Positions 1-8,440 of a DNA stretch of 64,000 nt are shown here, one piece after another (the stretch's first letter is position 1; each line of letters opens with the position of its first letter). The DNA is taken from contig CADCIX010000004.1 of assembly GCA_902801565.1 (NCBI GenBank), positions 1 through 64,000 on the forward strand, in the 5' to 3' direction. Position numbers and translations under genes: made by a program. This stretch comes from an uncultured Veillonellaceae bacterium. Its GTDB lineage: Bacteria > Bacillota > Negativicutes > Selenomonadales > Selenomonadaceae. The notes beneath the pieces were generated by a model. It saw only the letters and a program-made list of their open reading frames with translations. It made no database searches and had not been told where the DNA came from.

Positions 1-631
1 TGTCGCCGGTGGCGGCTGTGGCGTCAATCTTGTTGAAGCCATCGAAGACGGCCCCATGGCTGCCGTCCAGCCAGATCTTCTTGTCGCTGCCGCCGCTGAG
101 GTCCAGCTCGCCGTCCCCCTCCTTGCTTCCGCTGCTGTAGTAGTCCACAAGGTCTGCGGTGTCGTCCGTCACGGTGAGCTTCTCGCCGAACTTAGCGCCG
201 TGGGCGCCGTTGCCGGAGTCATAGGTGATGACCTTGTCCTTCAGATCGTCATCAAAGGTCAGATGGGATTGATTGCCGCTTTCGTCCTGCCAGTCCAGCC
301 TCAGCCTGCCGCTGGCATCGAAGGATGCCCTGCGGATGCCGCCGCCGAGAATGCCGAGGGTATCCTCTTCACCAAAGTTCTCAATCTCGTCCCGGCCCGA
401 ATCGGCACCGAAGTAGAAAGTGTCCTCGGAGGTACTGCTGCCAATCAGCCGGTCCCTGCCGCCCTTGCCGCCGTAGAGGCGGTTGGTGCCGCATTCTTCT
501 CCCGCATAATTCTTCACCGTTATGGTATTCCCTGACGGTATCGTCGAAAGATCCGGCAGAGTCAATGTTCCATCCGCTGACACAGTCACAGGGGCAAGCT
601 CTGCAAACCTCTGCAGGTCAAAGGCAAACAT
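1..631 (-). CDS. Repeat-rich Ca-binding-like surface protein, 5' part (runs off the window)
   Basis: The reverse strand is open from an ATG at 631 to base 1 with no stop. The protein begins MFAFDLQRFAE and continues with glycine- and aspartate-rich stretches such as LYGGKGGRDRLIGSS and FGADSGRDEIENF. These look like haemolysin-type (RTX-like) Ca-binding repeats of secreted surface proteins. The start at 631 has a strong ribosome binding site (GGGGGAG, six bases upstream). The same frame stays open to another ATG at 712 with a weaker site (AAGGAAGG, about 13 bases away); that start would add 27 residues encoded across the 11-G tract. The gene is divergent from cydA. The family is inferred from composition only and the C-terminal part is outside the window. 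Confidence 0.6.
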   Translation of the reverse strand, partial: MFAFDLQRFAELAPVTVSADGTLTLPDLSTIPSGNTITVKNYAGEECGTNRLYGGKGGRDRLIGSSTSEDTFYFGADSGRDEIENFGEEDTLGILGGGIRRASFDASGRLRLDWQDESGNQSHLTFDDDLKDKVITYDSGNGAHGAKFGEKLTVTDDTADLVDYYSSGSKEGDGELDLSGGSDKKIWLDGSHGAVFDGFNKIDATAATGD

Positions 632-681
632 CCCCTGCTCCCCCGAAGACGCTATCCCCGATGCACAAAGGGAGGTATTGT

Positions 682-692
682 CCCCCCCCCCC
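682..692. repeat. Homopolymer tract of 11 C (11 G on the coding strand)
   Basis: Eleven consecutive C on the + strand. On the reverse strand they lie between the two possible starts (712 and 631) of the repeat-rich surface protein. From the ATG at 712 the present length keeps the frame open into the protein; a change of one or two bases would shift it. Tracts of this length in surface-protein genes are typical slipped-strand phase-variation sites. Confidence 0.7.
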
Positions 693-775
693 GAAAAGAT
701 ATTCCTTTCCATAAGGTATCCCATTCCTTCCTTACCGCCTGCTTCCACGCAGAACGAGCAGATGTATTTTCCTTT

Positions 776-803
776 ATTTTATCAGATGAAGAAAAAACTT
801 CAA
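776..803 (-). promoter_or_regulatory. Predicted promoter of the surface-protein gene
   Basis: Reverse strand TTGAAG (798-803), 16-base spacer, TAAAAT (776-781). The start point would be about 770, giving a leader that contains the ATG at 712, the poly-G tract and the ATG at 631. Confidence 0.5.
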
Positions 804-812
804 TAGGCGCGC

Positions 813-842
813 AAAAAGTGGTCGTTTTTTCCAAAAAGTGGT
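813..842. repeat. Direct repeat AAAAAGTGGT x2 between divergent promoters
   Basis: AAAAAGTGGT occurs at 813-822 and again at 833-842. The copies are exactly 20 bases apart start to start, about two helical turns, so they face the same side of the DNA. The pair ends 15 bases before the cyd -35 box and lies just upstream of the divergent surface-protein promoter. It could be the site of a regulator acting on either gene; no known consensus is recognised. Confidence 0.45.
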
Positions 843-857
843 AGGCAATAATTTTGG

Positions 858-886
858 TTGATATTTACATTCTTCTCATTTATACT
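858..886 (+). promoter_or_regulatory. Predicted cydABDC promoter
   Basis: TTGATA (858-863), 17-base spacer, TATACT (881-886). This is a good sigma-70-type promoter about 60 bases before the cydA start at 950. Confidence 0.6.
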
Positions 887-949
887 AGATATAGGAATGT
901 GCCGTTATCATCACATCTTGCCATTTTTCTCCGAAAGGAAGGGATTCAC

Positions 950-2320
950 ATGGATGTTGTACTCCTGTCCCGATGGCAGTTCGCCATCACCACCATCTAC
1001 CATTTCTTCTTTGTGCCGGTCACACTGGGGCTCTCCATATTCACGGCCCTGCTGGAGACCTGCTATGTCACGACGAAGCGGGAAAAGTGGAAAAGGACCT
1101 GCCGCCAGCTGACGAAATTCTTCGGCACCCTCTTCCTCATCAACTTCTCCATGGGCGTCGTCACCGGCATCGTCCAGGAATTCCACTTCGGCATGAACTG
1201 GTCCGAGTACGCCCGGTTCATGGGGGATATCTTCGGCGCACCCCTGGCACTGGAGGCACTGACCGCCTTCTTCCTCGAGTCCACGTTCCTGGGCATCTGG
1301 ATGTTCGGCTGGGACAGGCTTTCCGAAAAACTCCATTGCGCCTGCATCTGGATCGTGGCCTTCGGCAGCAATCTTTCCGCCTTCTGGATCCTCGTGGCCA
1401 ATTCCTTCATGCAGCATCCCGTGGGCTATGCCATCAACAACGGCAGAGCGGAGATGACGGACTTCACCGCTCTCATCACGAATCCCTACGTTCTCGGGGA
1501 ATATCCCCATGCGCTTTTTGCGGGCGTTGCCACGGGCGGTTTCGTCGTCATCGCGGTCAGTGCCTGGAAGCTCGTCCATGATGAGGCTTCCCGGGAGGCA
1601 TTCTCCCAGGCCATCAAGGGCGGCGCCCTCTTCATGCTCGTCGGCATCCTGGGAACCATGGGCTCCGGCCACATGCACGCCCAGTACATGGTCCAGGCGA
1701 ATCCCATGAAGCTCTCCTCCATGGAGGCCCTTTGGGAAACGGAGGACCCTGCTCCCTTTGCCGTCGTCGCAGACATCAATGAAAAAGAGCACCACAATGA
1801 CTTTGAGATCACCATTCCGGGCATGTTCTCCTTCATGCTCTACAACAAGCCCTCCGGCGAGGTCAAGGGAATCAATGACCTTCAGGCCATGAGCGTCGAA
1901 AAGTACGGCCCCGGCGACTACATCCCCGATGTGGCGGGACTGTTCTGGAGCTTCCGCATCATGGTGGGGACCGGCGGCCTCATGATGGCCATTGCCGCCC
2001 TCACCTTCCTTCTCGCCTGGAAGAAAAGGATCATGGATTTCCCCTGTATGCTCAAGCTGCTTCCCGCGCTTCTTCCCATCGCCTATCTCGCCAATTCCGC
2101 CGGCTGGTATGTGGCAGAGGGAGGCCGCCAGCCCTGGATCGTGGTGGGGCTGCAAAAAACTGCGGATGCGGTTTCGCCGAGCATTGCCAGTGCCGAGGTG
2201 GGCATCACGGTGATCGGTTTTACCCTCATCTACCTGATCCTCGCCATGGCAGCACTCTATGCAGCCTGCCATTTCATATGCACAACATCCATAACCGCTT
2301 CGGAAGGGAGTGATGCATGA
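950..2320 (+). CDS. cydA: Cytochrome bd ubiquinol oxidase subunit I
   Basis: 456 residues. Subunit I of cytochrome bd oxidase, an inner-membrane enzyme that oxidises quinol and reduces oxygen to water, allowing respiration or oxygen scavenging at low oxygen. The start is the ATG at 950, preceded by GAAAGGAAGGG; an upstream in-frame ATG at 854 lies before the promoter and is rejected. Seen: the N-terminal RWQFAITTIYHFFFVP with the haem-ligand His18, the helix with LALEALTAFFLESTFLG (conserved Glu), the second haem His in EYPHALFAGVATGGF, and the GRQPW signature near the C-terminus. The Q-loop is short, as in Firmicutes. The stop overlaps the cydB start (ATGA), indicating translational coupling. 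Confidence 0.96.
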   Translation: MDVVLLSRWQFAITTIYHFFFVPVTLGLSIFTALLETCYVTTKREKWKRTCRQLTKFFGTLFLINFSMGVVTGIVQEFHFGMNWSEYARFMGDIFGAPLALEALTAFFLESTFLGIWMFGWDRLSEKLHCACIWIVAFGSNLSAFWILVANSFMQHPVGYAINNGRAEMTDFTALITNPYVLGEYPHALFAGVATGGFVVIAVSAWKLVHDEASREAFSQAIKGGALFMLVGILGTMGSGHMHAQYMVQANPMKLSSMEALWETEDPAPFAVVADINEKEHHNDFEITIPGMFSFMLYNKPSGEVKGINDLQAMSVEKYGPGDYIPDVAGLFWSFRIMVGTGGLMMAIAALTFLLAWKKRIMDFPCMLKLLPALLPIAYLANSAGWYVAEGGRQPWIVVGLQKTADAVSPSIASAEVGITVIGFTLIYLILAMAALYAACHFICTTSITASEGSDA

Positions 2321-3333
2321 TGGAACTCACCACACTCTGGTTCGTGCTCATCACCGTGCTTTTCACCGGCTTCTTCATCCTTGAGGGCTTCGATTACGGC
2401 GTCGGTACGCTTTTTCCCTTCATCAGCGAAAAGAAGGAGGACCGCCGCATGGTGCTCCGCACCATCGGGCCGGTCTGGGACGGCAACGAGGTCTGGATGA
2501 TCACGGCAGGAGGCGCGCTGTTCGCGGCCTTCCCCCACGTGTATGCCACCATGTTCAGCACCTTCTATTTCGCCCTCTTCCTGATGCTTCTGGCGCTCAT
2601 CGTGCGCGGTGTCGCCTTTGAACTCCGGGGGCGCTATGACAGCGATGAGTGGCGCCGCTACTGGGACGGGGCAATCTTCTTTGGCAGTGCCCTTCCCGCC
2701 GTTCTCTGGGGCGTTGCCGTCACCGATCTCTTCAAGGGGCTTCCCATCGATGAGCATATGGTCTACACGGGAACCTTTTTCGACCTGCTCTCCGCCCATT
2801 CCGTTCTCGGCGGCCTTGCCTTCTTCCTGGTATTCGCTTACCATGGGGCATCCTTCCTCACCCTGCGCCTCGCCGACGCGAAACTCCTCGGACGTGCAAG
2901 GAAACTGGCGAAGCACTCAGGGGGCTGGGCGATTCTCGTTTTCGTGCTCTTCATCTTCATGACCTTTGCCACAACGGACTTCCTTAAGAGCCTTCCGGCG
3001 GTTGTCCTTCTCCTCGGCGCGGCCCTGGTCTTCGTGCTGGGCTATCTGGCCATGCTTCGCGGCTGCGGCAAGGGGAGCTTCATCATGAGCACCCTCGCCA
3101 TCGCCCTCACCACCGTCTCTGTCTTCACGGCGCTCTTCCCGAGGCTCATGGTCTCCAGCCTGAATCCCGACTGGAGCCTGACCATCACCAACGCGTCATC
3201 CACGCCCTACACCCTTTCCATCATGACAACGGCGGCTCTCTGCCTCGTGCCGGTGGTTCTCCTCTATCAGGGATGGACCTACTGGATCTTCAGGAAACGG
3301 GTATCGGCAGAAGACCTCAAACAAGGACATTAA
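2317..3333 (+). CDS. cydB: Cytochrome bd ubiquinol oxidase subunit II
   Basis: 338 residues, usual length for CydB. It forms the oxidase heterodimer with CydA in the inner membrane. The N-terminus (LWFVLITVLFTGFFILEGFDYGVG) carries the family's GFDYGVG motif and the next segment has the conserved GPVWDGNEVWM. The rest is about eight hydrophobic helices. It starts inside the cydA stop codon and is followed after six bases by cydD. Confidence 0.96.
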   Translation: MMELTTLWFVLITVLFTGFFILEGFDYGVGTLFPFISEKKEDRRMVLRTIGPVWDGNEVWMITAGGALFAAFPHVYATMFSTFYFALFLMLLALIVRGVAFELRGRYDSDEWRRYWDGAIFFGSALPAVLWGVAVTDLFKGLPIDEHMVYTGTFFDLLSAHSVLGGLAFFLVFAYHGASFLTLRLADAKLLGRARKLAKHSGGWAILVFVLFIFMTFATTDFLKSLPAVVLLLGAALVFVLGYLAMLRGCGKGSFIMSTLAIALTTVSVFTALFPRLMVSSLNPDWSLTITNASSTPYTLSIMTTAALCLVPVVLLYQGWTYWIFRKRVSAEDLKQGH

Positions 3334-3339
3334 CGGACG

Positions 3340-5001
3340 GTGCTGGTTTTGGATGAGATTCCTGTCAAAGCATGGATAACAGAATATAAGAGGCAGCTTG
3401 TCCTGCTGGCAGGCGCCAGGCTGCTGGAGGGGCTTCTTGTCCTTCTGGCCGCCCGGGAACTTTCCTGCATCGTCTCCGGAATCTTCCTGGAACACAGCAG
3501 CATATCGGAAGCAGCACCACACTTTGGGGTGCTGCTTTTCGCTATGCTCGCAAAAAATCTGGATATCCTTCAGCAAAAGGACCTTTGCAGCCGCCTTTCC
3601 CATCAGTTCCGTGCCCGGCTCCGCACAAAAATCCACGCAGCCCTCCTTCTGGAAAAGGATGCTTCTCCCCGGGGCAGCCTTCAGGCAACGGCACTGGAAA
3701 GCGTAGATGCGCTGGATGAATTCTTCCGCCTCGTCCTTCCCCTGCTGCTTTCCGCCCTCCTGGGAAGCCCCCTCTGTCTCATGGCCATGCTTTTCGCAGA
3801 CCCTCCCACCGCCCTTCTCTTCCTGCTGACCCTGCCCATCGCCCCCCTGCTCCTCTACCTCATCGGCCGCGTCACGAAATCCGCCAGCCAAAAGCAATGG
3901 CAGGAGCTGTTCCGTCTCAATACGGAGTTCGCCGAACTCCTGCAGGGACTGTTCACCTTGAAGCTCTTCCGCCGGGAACAGGCTCAGGAATCCCGTCTGC
4001 AGAAAATCTGCCATTCCTTTTCCGCCGCCTCCCTCAAGGTGCTCCAGATTGCTTTTGTCTCCGCCTTCGCACTGGAACTCATCACCACCCTTTCCATCGC
4101 CCTCATTGCGGTCAGCATCGGCCTGCGCCTCCTGGCCGGCCATATGGAATTCGACTGTGCCTTTTTCGCGCTGCTCTTGGCGCCGGAATTCTATCATCCC
4201 CTGCGCCAGGGCGGCACAGCCTTCCATACCTTCATGAACTGCCGCACCGCATGGGAACATATCCGGGAATGTCTGGAAAAACAGCCCTCTCCCCGCGCCC
4301 CCCGCCACAGGGACAAGATACAGCATCCCCCCGCCCTTCACGTAAGCGGCCTATCCTTTTCCTACACCGGAAAACAGCATCCCGTTCTGAGCAACATCTC
4401 CTTCACCCTGCCCCCGGGCAGTTTTACCGTGCTGACAGGAACCAGCGGTTCCGGAAAATCCACCCTGCTCCGCCTCCTGAGCGGCAGTCTCACTCCCACC
4501 CGGGGCAGCATTTCCCTGAACGAGTTTCCACTGGAAGAAATCTTTCCCGAGGACCTTCCCCGCCACATGGCTTACGTTCCCCAGGAACCCCATGTATTTT
4601 CCGCCTCCCTGCGGGACAACGTCACCCTGTTCCATGAAGCGGAAGATGCCAAGATCCGTGAGGCCTTGGAACAGGCCGGCCTGGGCACATGGTTCCGCGC
4701 CCTCCCCCGGGGACTGGACACCTCTCTTGGAAATGGCGGCGCTGCCCTCAGCAACGGACAGCGCCACCGCCTCGGACTGGCACGGGCGATTCTCCGGAAT
4801 GCCCCCGTCCTCCTTCTGGACGAGGTGACGGCGGGACTTGACGAAACTGCCGAACAGCAGATCATCGAATTCCTCAAGGAATTTTCCTATCGCCGCACCG
4901 TCCTCTTCGCATCCCACCGCCCTGCCATCCTCGAAGCATTTCCCAACATCCTCCGGCTGGACGGGGGCATGCAGGAGACAAAGGAGGTTTTGGACTCATG
5001 A
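3340..5001 (+). CDS. cydD: ABC exporter for cytochrome bd assembly, CydD-type
   Basis: 553 residues. The first half of a heterodimeric ABC exporter that moves thiols (cysteine/glutathione in E. coli) to the periplasm and is needed to assemble cytochrome bd. Six predicted membrane helices occupy about residues 1-300, then an ATPase domain with Walker A GTSGSGKST and Walker B VLLLDEVTAGLD. The signature motif is LSNGQ rather than the usual LSGGQ; the partner has LSGGQ, so the two ATP sites may be unequal. The GTG start at 3340 follows an AAGGA site about 11 bases upstream, and the end overlaps cydC by four bases. Which half is CydD and which CydC is assigned by order. Confidence 0.9.
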   Translation: MLVLDEIPVKAWITEYKRQLVLLAGARLLEGLLVLLAARELSCIVSGIFLEHSSISEAAPHFGVLLFAMLAKNLDILQQKDLCSRLSHQFRARLRTKIHAALLLEKDASPRGSLQATALESVDALDEFFRLVLPLLLSALLGSPLCLMAMLFADPPTALLFLLTLPIAPLLLYLIGRVTKSASQKQWQELFRLNTEFAELLQGLFTLKLFRREQAQESRLQKICHSFSAASLKVLQIAFVSAFALELITTLSIALIAVSIGLRLLAGHMEFDCAFFALLLAPEFYHPLRQGGTAFHTFMNCRTAWEHIRECLEKQPSPRAPRHRDKIQHPPALHVSGLSFSYTGKQHPVLSNISFTLPPGSFTVLTGTSGSGKSTLLRLLSGSLTPTRGSISLNEFPLEEIFPEDLPRHMAYVPQEPHVFSASLRDNVTLFHEAEDAKIREALEQAGLGTWFRALPRGLDTSLGNGGAALSNGQRHRLGLARAILRNAPVLLLDEVTAGLDETAEQQIIEFLKEFSYRRTVLFASHRPAILEAFPNILRLDGGMQETKEVLDS

Positions 5002-6629
5002 AATACGCATCTTCCATCCAATCGGTCCTGCGCCATGCCCCCATAGGGGAACTTCTTCCCGCCGGATTTGCCGCATTCCTCAGTTCCCTGTCCTCCATCC
5101 TTCTGCTGGCTACCTCTGCCTATCTCATTGCCTCTGCCGCCCTCCATCCTCCCCTCTACACCCTCGCCCTTGCCATCACTCTCGTCCGCGCCTGCGGCCT
5201 CGGACGGGCCGTCTTCCGCTATCTGGACCGCTGGCTCTCCCACCGCGCCGTCTTCCATGCCCAGGAACGCCTGCGCCTGCGGCTCTATGAAAAAGCCTCT
5301 GCCCTCCTGCCCCTGAAAGAGGGCGGTGCCCGCCAGGGAGAATTCCTCCACGGGCTTGCCGTCGGTTGCGATGCCCTGCGGGATTTCTACCTGAAATCCC
5401 TGACGCCTCCGACGATTACCCTCCTTCTATGCCTGACGGGAACCCTGCTCCTCTTTCCCGTTGCAGGTCCCATAGCCCTCCTGCTCCCCCTTCTCTGGCT
5501 GCTCCACCTTCTGCTTCCCGCTCTTCTGGACAGGGCGGACAATGACGCCCTGAACAGGGCCGACATCCAGTATCGTGCCCTTCTGCTGGATCTGCAGGAA
5601 GGCCGCCATGACCTGCAAAGTTCCGGCAGCATCTCCATTGCCGAGAAAAAACTCCAAAAGGCCGCCCAGAATCTCGCCCATTGCCAGGAAGAACAGGCAC
5701 GCCGCAGGAACCTCGTGGATACCCTGCTGCTCCTGCTCAATGACATGGTCCTTGTCATCTTCCTCTTCCTGCTTTCCCTGTCCACCCTTTCGGGAACCAT
5801 GACCGGCATCGACCTTGCCGTCTTCCTTCTGGTGCTCCAGACCATCCTCGCCGAACTCGCTCCCCTGTCCGAGGCCCTGCGCATGGGACGGGAAGCCATG
5901 CACGCTGCCCAAGATGTCCTGCACATCCCCGACCCCGCAAGTCATAGCCAAGCGCCCGCAACGGACGATTTGTCGCAGACAGAGAGGGAACCTGCCCCGC
6001 TCCTTTCCGTCCAAGATCTCTGCTTCTCCTATATTCCCGGACTCCCTGTCCTGAAAAATGTCTCCTTCACCCTCTGCCCGGGGGAAAAGCTCGCCATCAT
6101 CGGGGAAAGCGGCTGCGGCAAGACCACGCTGGCCTGTCTGCTCATGGGACTGTGGCCGCCGGAATCCGGCCATATCAGGCTGGAAGGACCGGACTGCTCC
6201 CGACGTTCCCCCGACGGGATCCGCAAGGCCTTTGCCCCCTGTTTGCAGGGAGAATACGTCTTCCAATCTTCCGTGCGGGAAAATTTCCTGCGCCTCCATA
6301 CGGGCATTGAGGAGGAAAGCATCTGGGAGGCCTTGTCTGCGGCACAGTTGAAAGAAGACATCCTCTCCCTCCCCCAGAAGCTGGATACCCCCTTGGGAGA
6401 AAACGGGAGCCGGTTGTCAGGCGGCCAGCGGCAGCGTCTGCTCATCGCCCTTGCCCTCGCCTCCGCCGCCCCGATTCTCCTTCTGGACGAGCCCACCGCA
6501 GGACTGGACAAAAAAACAGCCCACGCCCTCATGGAGGGAATTCTTTCCCACCATGAGGAACGTGCGCTGGTCATCATCACACACGATATGGTATTGGCCG
6601 AGCGGATGGACAAAATCTACAGGTTATGA
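4998..6629 (+). CDS. cydC: ABC exporter for cytochrome bd assembly, CydC-type
   Basis: 543 residues. Partner half-transporter of the upstream gene. It has an N-terminal membrane domain and a C-terminal ATPase with Walker A GESGCGKTT, signature LSGGQRQRL, Walker B ILLLDEPTAGLD and a switch histidine in VIITHDM. It begins at ATGA inside the cydD stop. It is the last gene of the cyd operon and runs tail to tail into the tartrate dehydrogenase gene with only 18 bases between them; no hairpin terminator is visible there. Confidence 0.9.
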   Translation: MKYASSIQSVLRHAPIGELLPAGFAAFLSSLSSILLLATSAYLIASAALHPPLYTLALAITLVRACGLGRAVFRYLDRWLSHRAVFHAQERLRLRLYEKASALLPLKEGGARQGEFLHGLAVGCDALRDFYLKSLTPPTITLLLCLTGTLLLFPVAGPIALLLPLLWLLHLLLPALLDRADNDALNRADIQYRALLLDLQEGRHDLQSSGSISIAEKKLQKAAQNLAHCQEEQARRRNLVDTLLLLLNDMVLVIFLFLLSLSTLSGTMTGIDLAVFLLVLQTILAELAPLSEALRMGREAMHAAQDVLHIPDPASHSQAPATDDLSQTEREPAPLLSVQDLCFSYIPGLPVLKNVSFTLCPGEKLAIIGESGCGKTTLACLLMGLWPPESGHIRLEGPDCSRRSPDGIRKAFAPCLQGEYVFQSSVRENFLRLHTGIEEESIWEALSAAQLKEDILSLPQKLDTPLGENGSRLSGGQRQRLLIALALASAAPILLLDEPTAGLDKKTAHALMEGILSHHEERALVIITHDMVLAERMDKIYRL

Positions 6630-6647
6630 CACATAAATATCCAACCG

Positions 6648-7712
6648 TCAGCGCCGAAGGATTTCCAGGATGGCATCGCCGATGTCACTTGTTTTTGCCC
6701 TGCCGCCCAAATCCGGCGTCAAGGTCTTTTTCTCCACCAGCAGGGTTTCAATGGCATCGATCACGCGCCTTCCCCAGTCCTCATGGCCGAAGAAATCCAG
6801 CATCTGGCCGATGCTCCAGATTGCCGCCAGGGGATTTGCAAGCCCCTTCCCCGCAATATCCGGCGCACTGCCATGAATCGGCTCGAACATGCTGGGGAAG
6901 GTCCTCTCCGGGTTCAGGTTCGCCCCGGCAGCCAGACCCATGCCCCCTGCAATGGCCGCGCCGAGATCCGTCAGGATATCCCCGAAGAGATTGCTCGTCA
7001 CCACCACCTGGAACCGCCCCGGATCCTTCACGAAGAACATGCTGGCGGCATCCACCAGAAGGGAGGATGTCTCCACATCGGGATATTCCTCACCAACCTC
7101 CTTGAAAATCTGATCCCAGAAGACCATGGAATACCCAAGGGCATTCCCCTTGCTGATGCTGGTGAGGGTCTTGTGCTCCCGCTTCGCCAGCTCATAGGCA
7201 TAACGGATGACCCGCTCGCAGCCCTTGCGGGAAAACACCCCCGTCTGCAGTGCCATCTCCTGGTGCGTGCCGGGAAAGAGCCTTGCCCCCACATTGGCAT
7301 ACTCCCCCTCGCTGTTCTCCCGCACCACGATCATATCGATGTCTTCCTGCCGCACATCCTTCAAGGGGCAGGGAGCCCCCTTCAGCAGCTTCACGGGGCG
7401 CAGATTGACATACTCATCGAAGCCCCTGCGGATTTCCAGAAGCAAGCCCCCCAGGGACACGTTGTCCGGCACGCCGGGATATCCCACGGCACCCAAATAG
7501 ATGGCATCGAAGTTCTTCAGCTTCTCCAGGCCGTTCTCCTCCATCATGCGTCCCGTCTTCAGATAGTATTCGCAGCCCCAGGGAAAGTCCGTAAACTCTG
7601 CCCGAAATCCACCGTCCAGCCCGGCAATCCCCTCCAGGACCTTCTTCCCTTCGGAAATGACCTCCGGCCCGATTCCGTCCCCGGCAATCACTGCAATCTT
7701 ATAGGTCTGCAT
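6648..7712 (-). CDS. Tartrate / D-malate dehydrogenase (isocitrate/isopropylmalate dehydrogenase family)
   Basis: 354 residues, the usual length for TtuC/DmlA enzymes (about 360). These NAD-dependent beta-decarboxylating dehydrogenases act on tartrate or D-malate. Seen: the start IAVIAGDGIGPEV, the substrate loop YVNLRPVKLLKGAPCPLKD, MIVVRENSEGEY, the metal-binding VTSNLFGDILTDLGAAIAG, and EPIHGSAPDIAGKGLANP. The LRPVKLL segment favours tartrate/D-malate over isopropylmalate dehydrogenase, and no leuCD genes are near. The ATG at 7712 follows AAGGAAGG eight bases upstream; a longer reading from 7778 has no such site. Substrate choice is inferred. Confidence 0.82.
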   Translation of the reverse strand: MQTYKIAVIAGDGIGPEVISEGKKVLEGIAGLDGGFRAEFTDFPWGCEYYLKTGRMMEENGLEKLKNFDAIYLGAVGYPGVPDNVSLGGLLLEIRRGFDEYVNLRPVKLLKGAPCPLKDVRQEDIDMIVVRENSEGEYANVGARLFPGTHQEMALQTGVFSRKGCERVIRYAYELAKREHKTLTSISKGNALGYSMVFWDQIFKEVGEEYPDVETSSLLVDAASMFFVKDPGRFQVVVTSNLFGDILTDLGAAIAGGMGLAAGANLNPERTFPSMFEPIHGSAPDIAGKGLANPLAAIWSIGQMLDFFGHEDWGRRVIDAIETLLVEKKTLTPDLGGRAKTSDIGDAILEILRR

Positions 7713-7880
7713 AACACTTGCCTTCCTTTCCGCACATCTTTTTTGCATACACTCTTGTATTTTATTCGCCTTCCGCAAAGGGGATTCCTTCCTTCCCCAG
7801 AAGAAAAGAAGCCCCCTTTCCGAACAGGCTTTCCGCCCATCGAAAAGGAGGCCTTATGAGACCGGCATGAAACCATACAT

Positions 7881-8288
7881 TCATGCTACGGCTGAGGATG
7901 CTTTTTCAAGTGCCCTGAGCTTGTTGAGGAAGGATTCCGTCACATGGATCTCAATGGACGGGATTCTTTTGCCTGCCACAGACAAGGTTTCCTCCCCAAG
8001 ATGCTTCACGAGCTCTGCGGCATTGGCGGAGATTCCCTCCTCCCGGAGATAGTGCGCCAAGACGAGGTATTCCTCCCTGCCTGCTGCACACTCCCTGCCA
8101 TCTGCCCCGTAAAGGCGGAAGGAAGGCTCCTGACCGCTTCCCGTGAATACCATGACAAAGTCTGCGCCTACGCCATCCCGGCGATGGGCCAGAAGGCGGA
8201 TTGCCTCTTTGCCCGGCATGTAATCGCGCATGCCATGAATCACCATATATTCCACATGATTGACTACATAATTTTTCACGACCAGCAT
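7881..8288 (-). CDS. Short protein resembling the N-terminal half of diaminopimelate epimerase
   Basis: 135 residues from the ATG at 8288, which has GGAGG eight bases upstream; another in-frame ATG lies at 8303. The segment LAHRRDGVGADFVMVF followed by FRLYGADGREC resembles the DapF segment with GIGSDG and the FNADGSEA strand. Full DapF is about 270 residues, with two homologous halves each supplying a catalytic cysteine in a GNG(A/x)RC context. Here the protein stops after one half and the expected CGNG motif reads CAAGREE. It is probably not an epimerase. It may be a standalone DapF-fold protein or decayed paralogue. The similarity is by eye and weak. Confidence 0.5.
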   Translation of the reverse strand: MLVVKNYVVNHVEYMVIHGMRDYMPGKEAIRLLAHRRDGVGADFVMVFTGSGQEPSFRLYGADGRECAAGREEYLVLAHYLREEGISANAAELVKHLGEETLSVAGKRIPSIEIHVTESFLNKLRALEKASSAVA

Positions 8289-8440
8289 CTTTACCGCCTC
8301 CATCTATGTACTGCCCTGCCGGGCTGTTCTCTTTCCTGTTGACGGTTTTTATTATATCAGGCATTTTTATCCATAAAAATGAAAAAAATGCTTTTCATAT
8401 TGCAAAAAATGCCCTTTCTTCGCATTCCAAAACAGCACGA

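Noticed and set aside
652-834. 60-residue reverse-strand frame through the poly-G tract
   Set aside because: It is out of frame with the surface protein, starts upstream of the predicted promoter and shows no homology.
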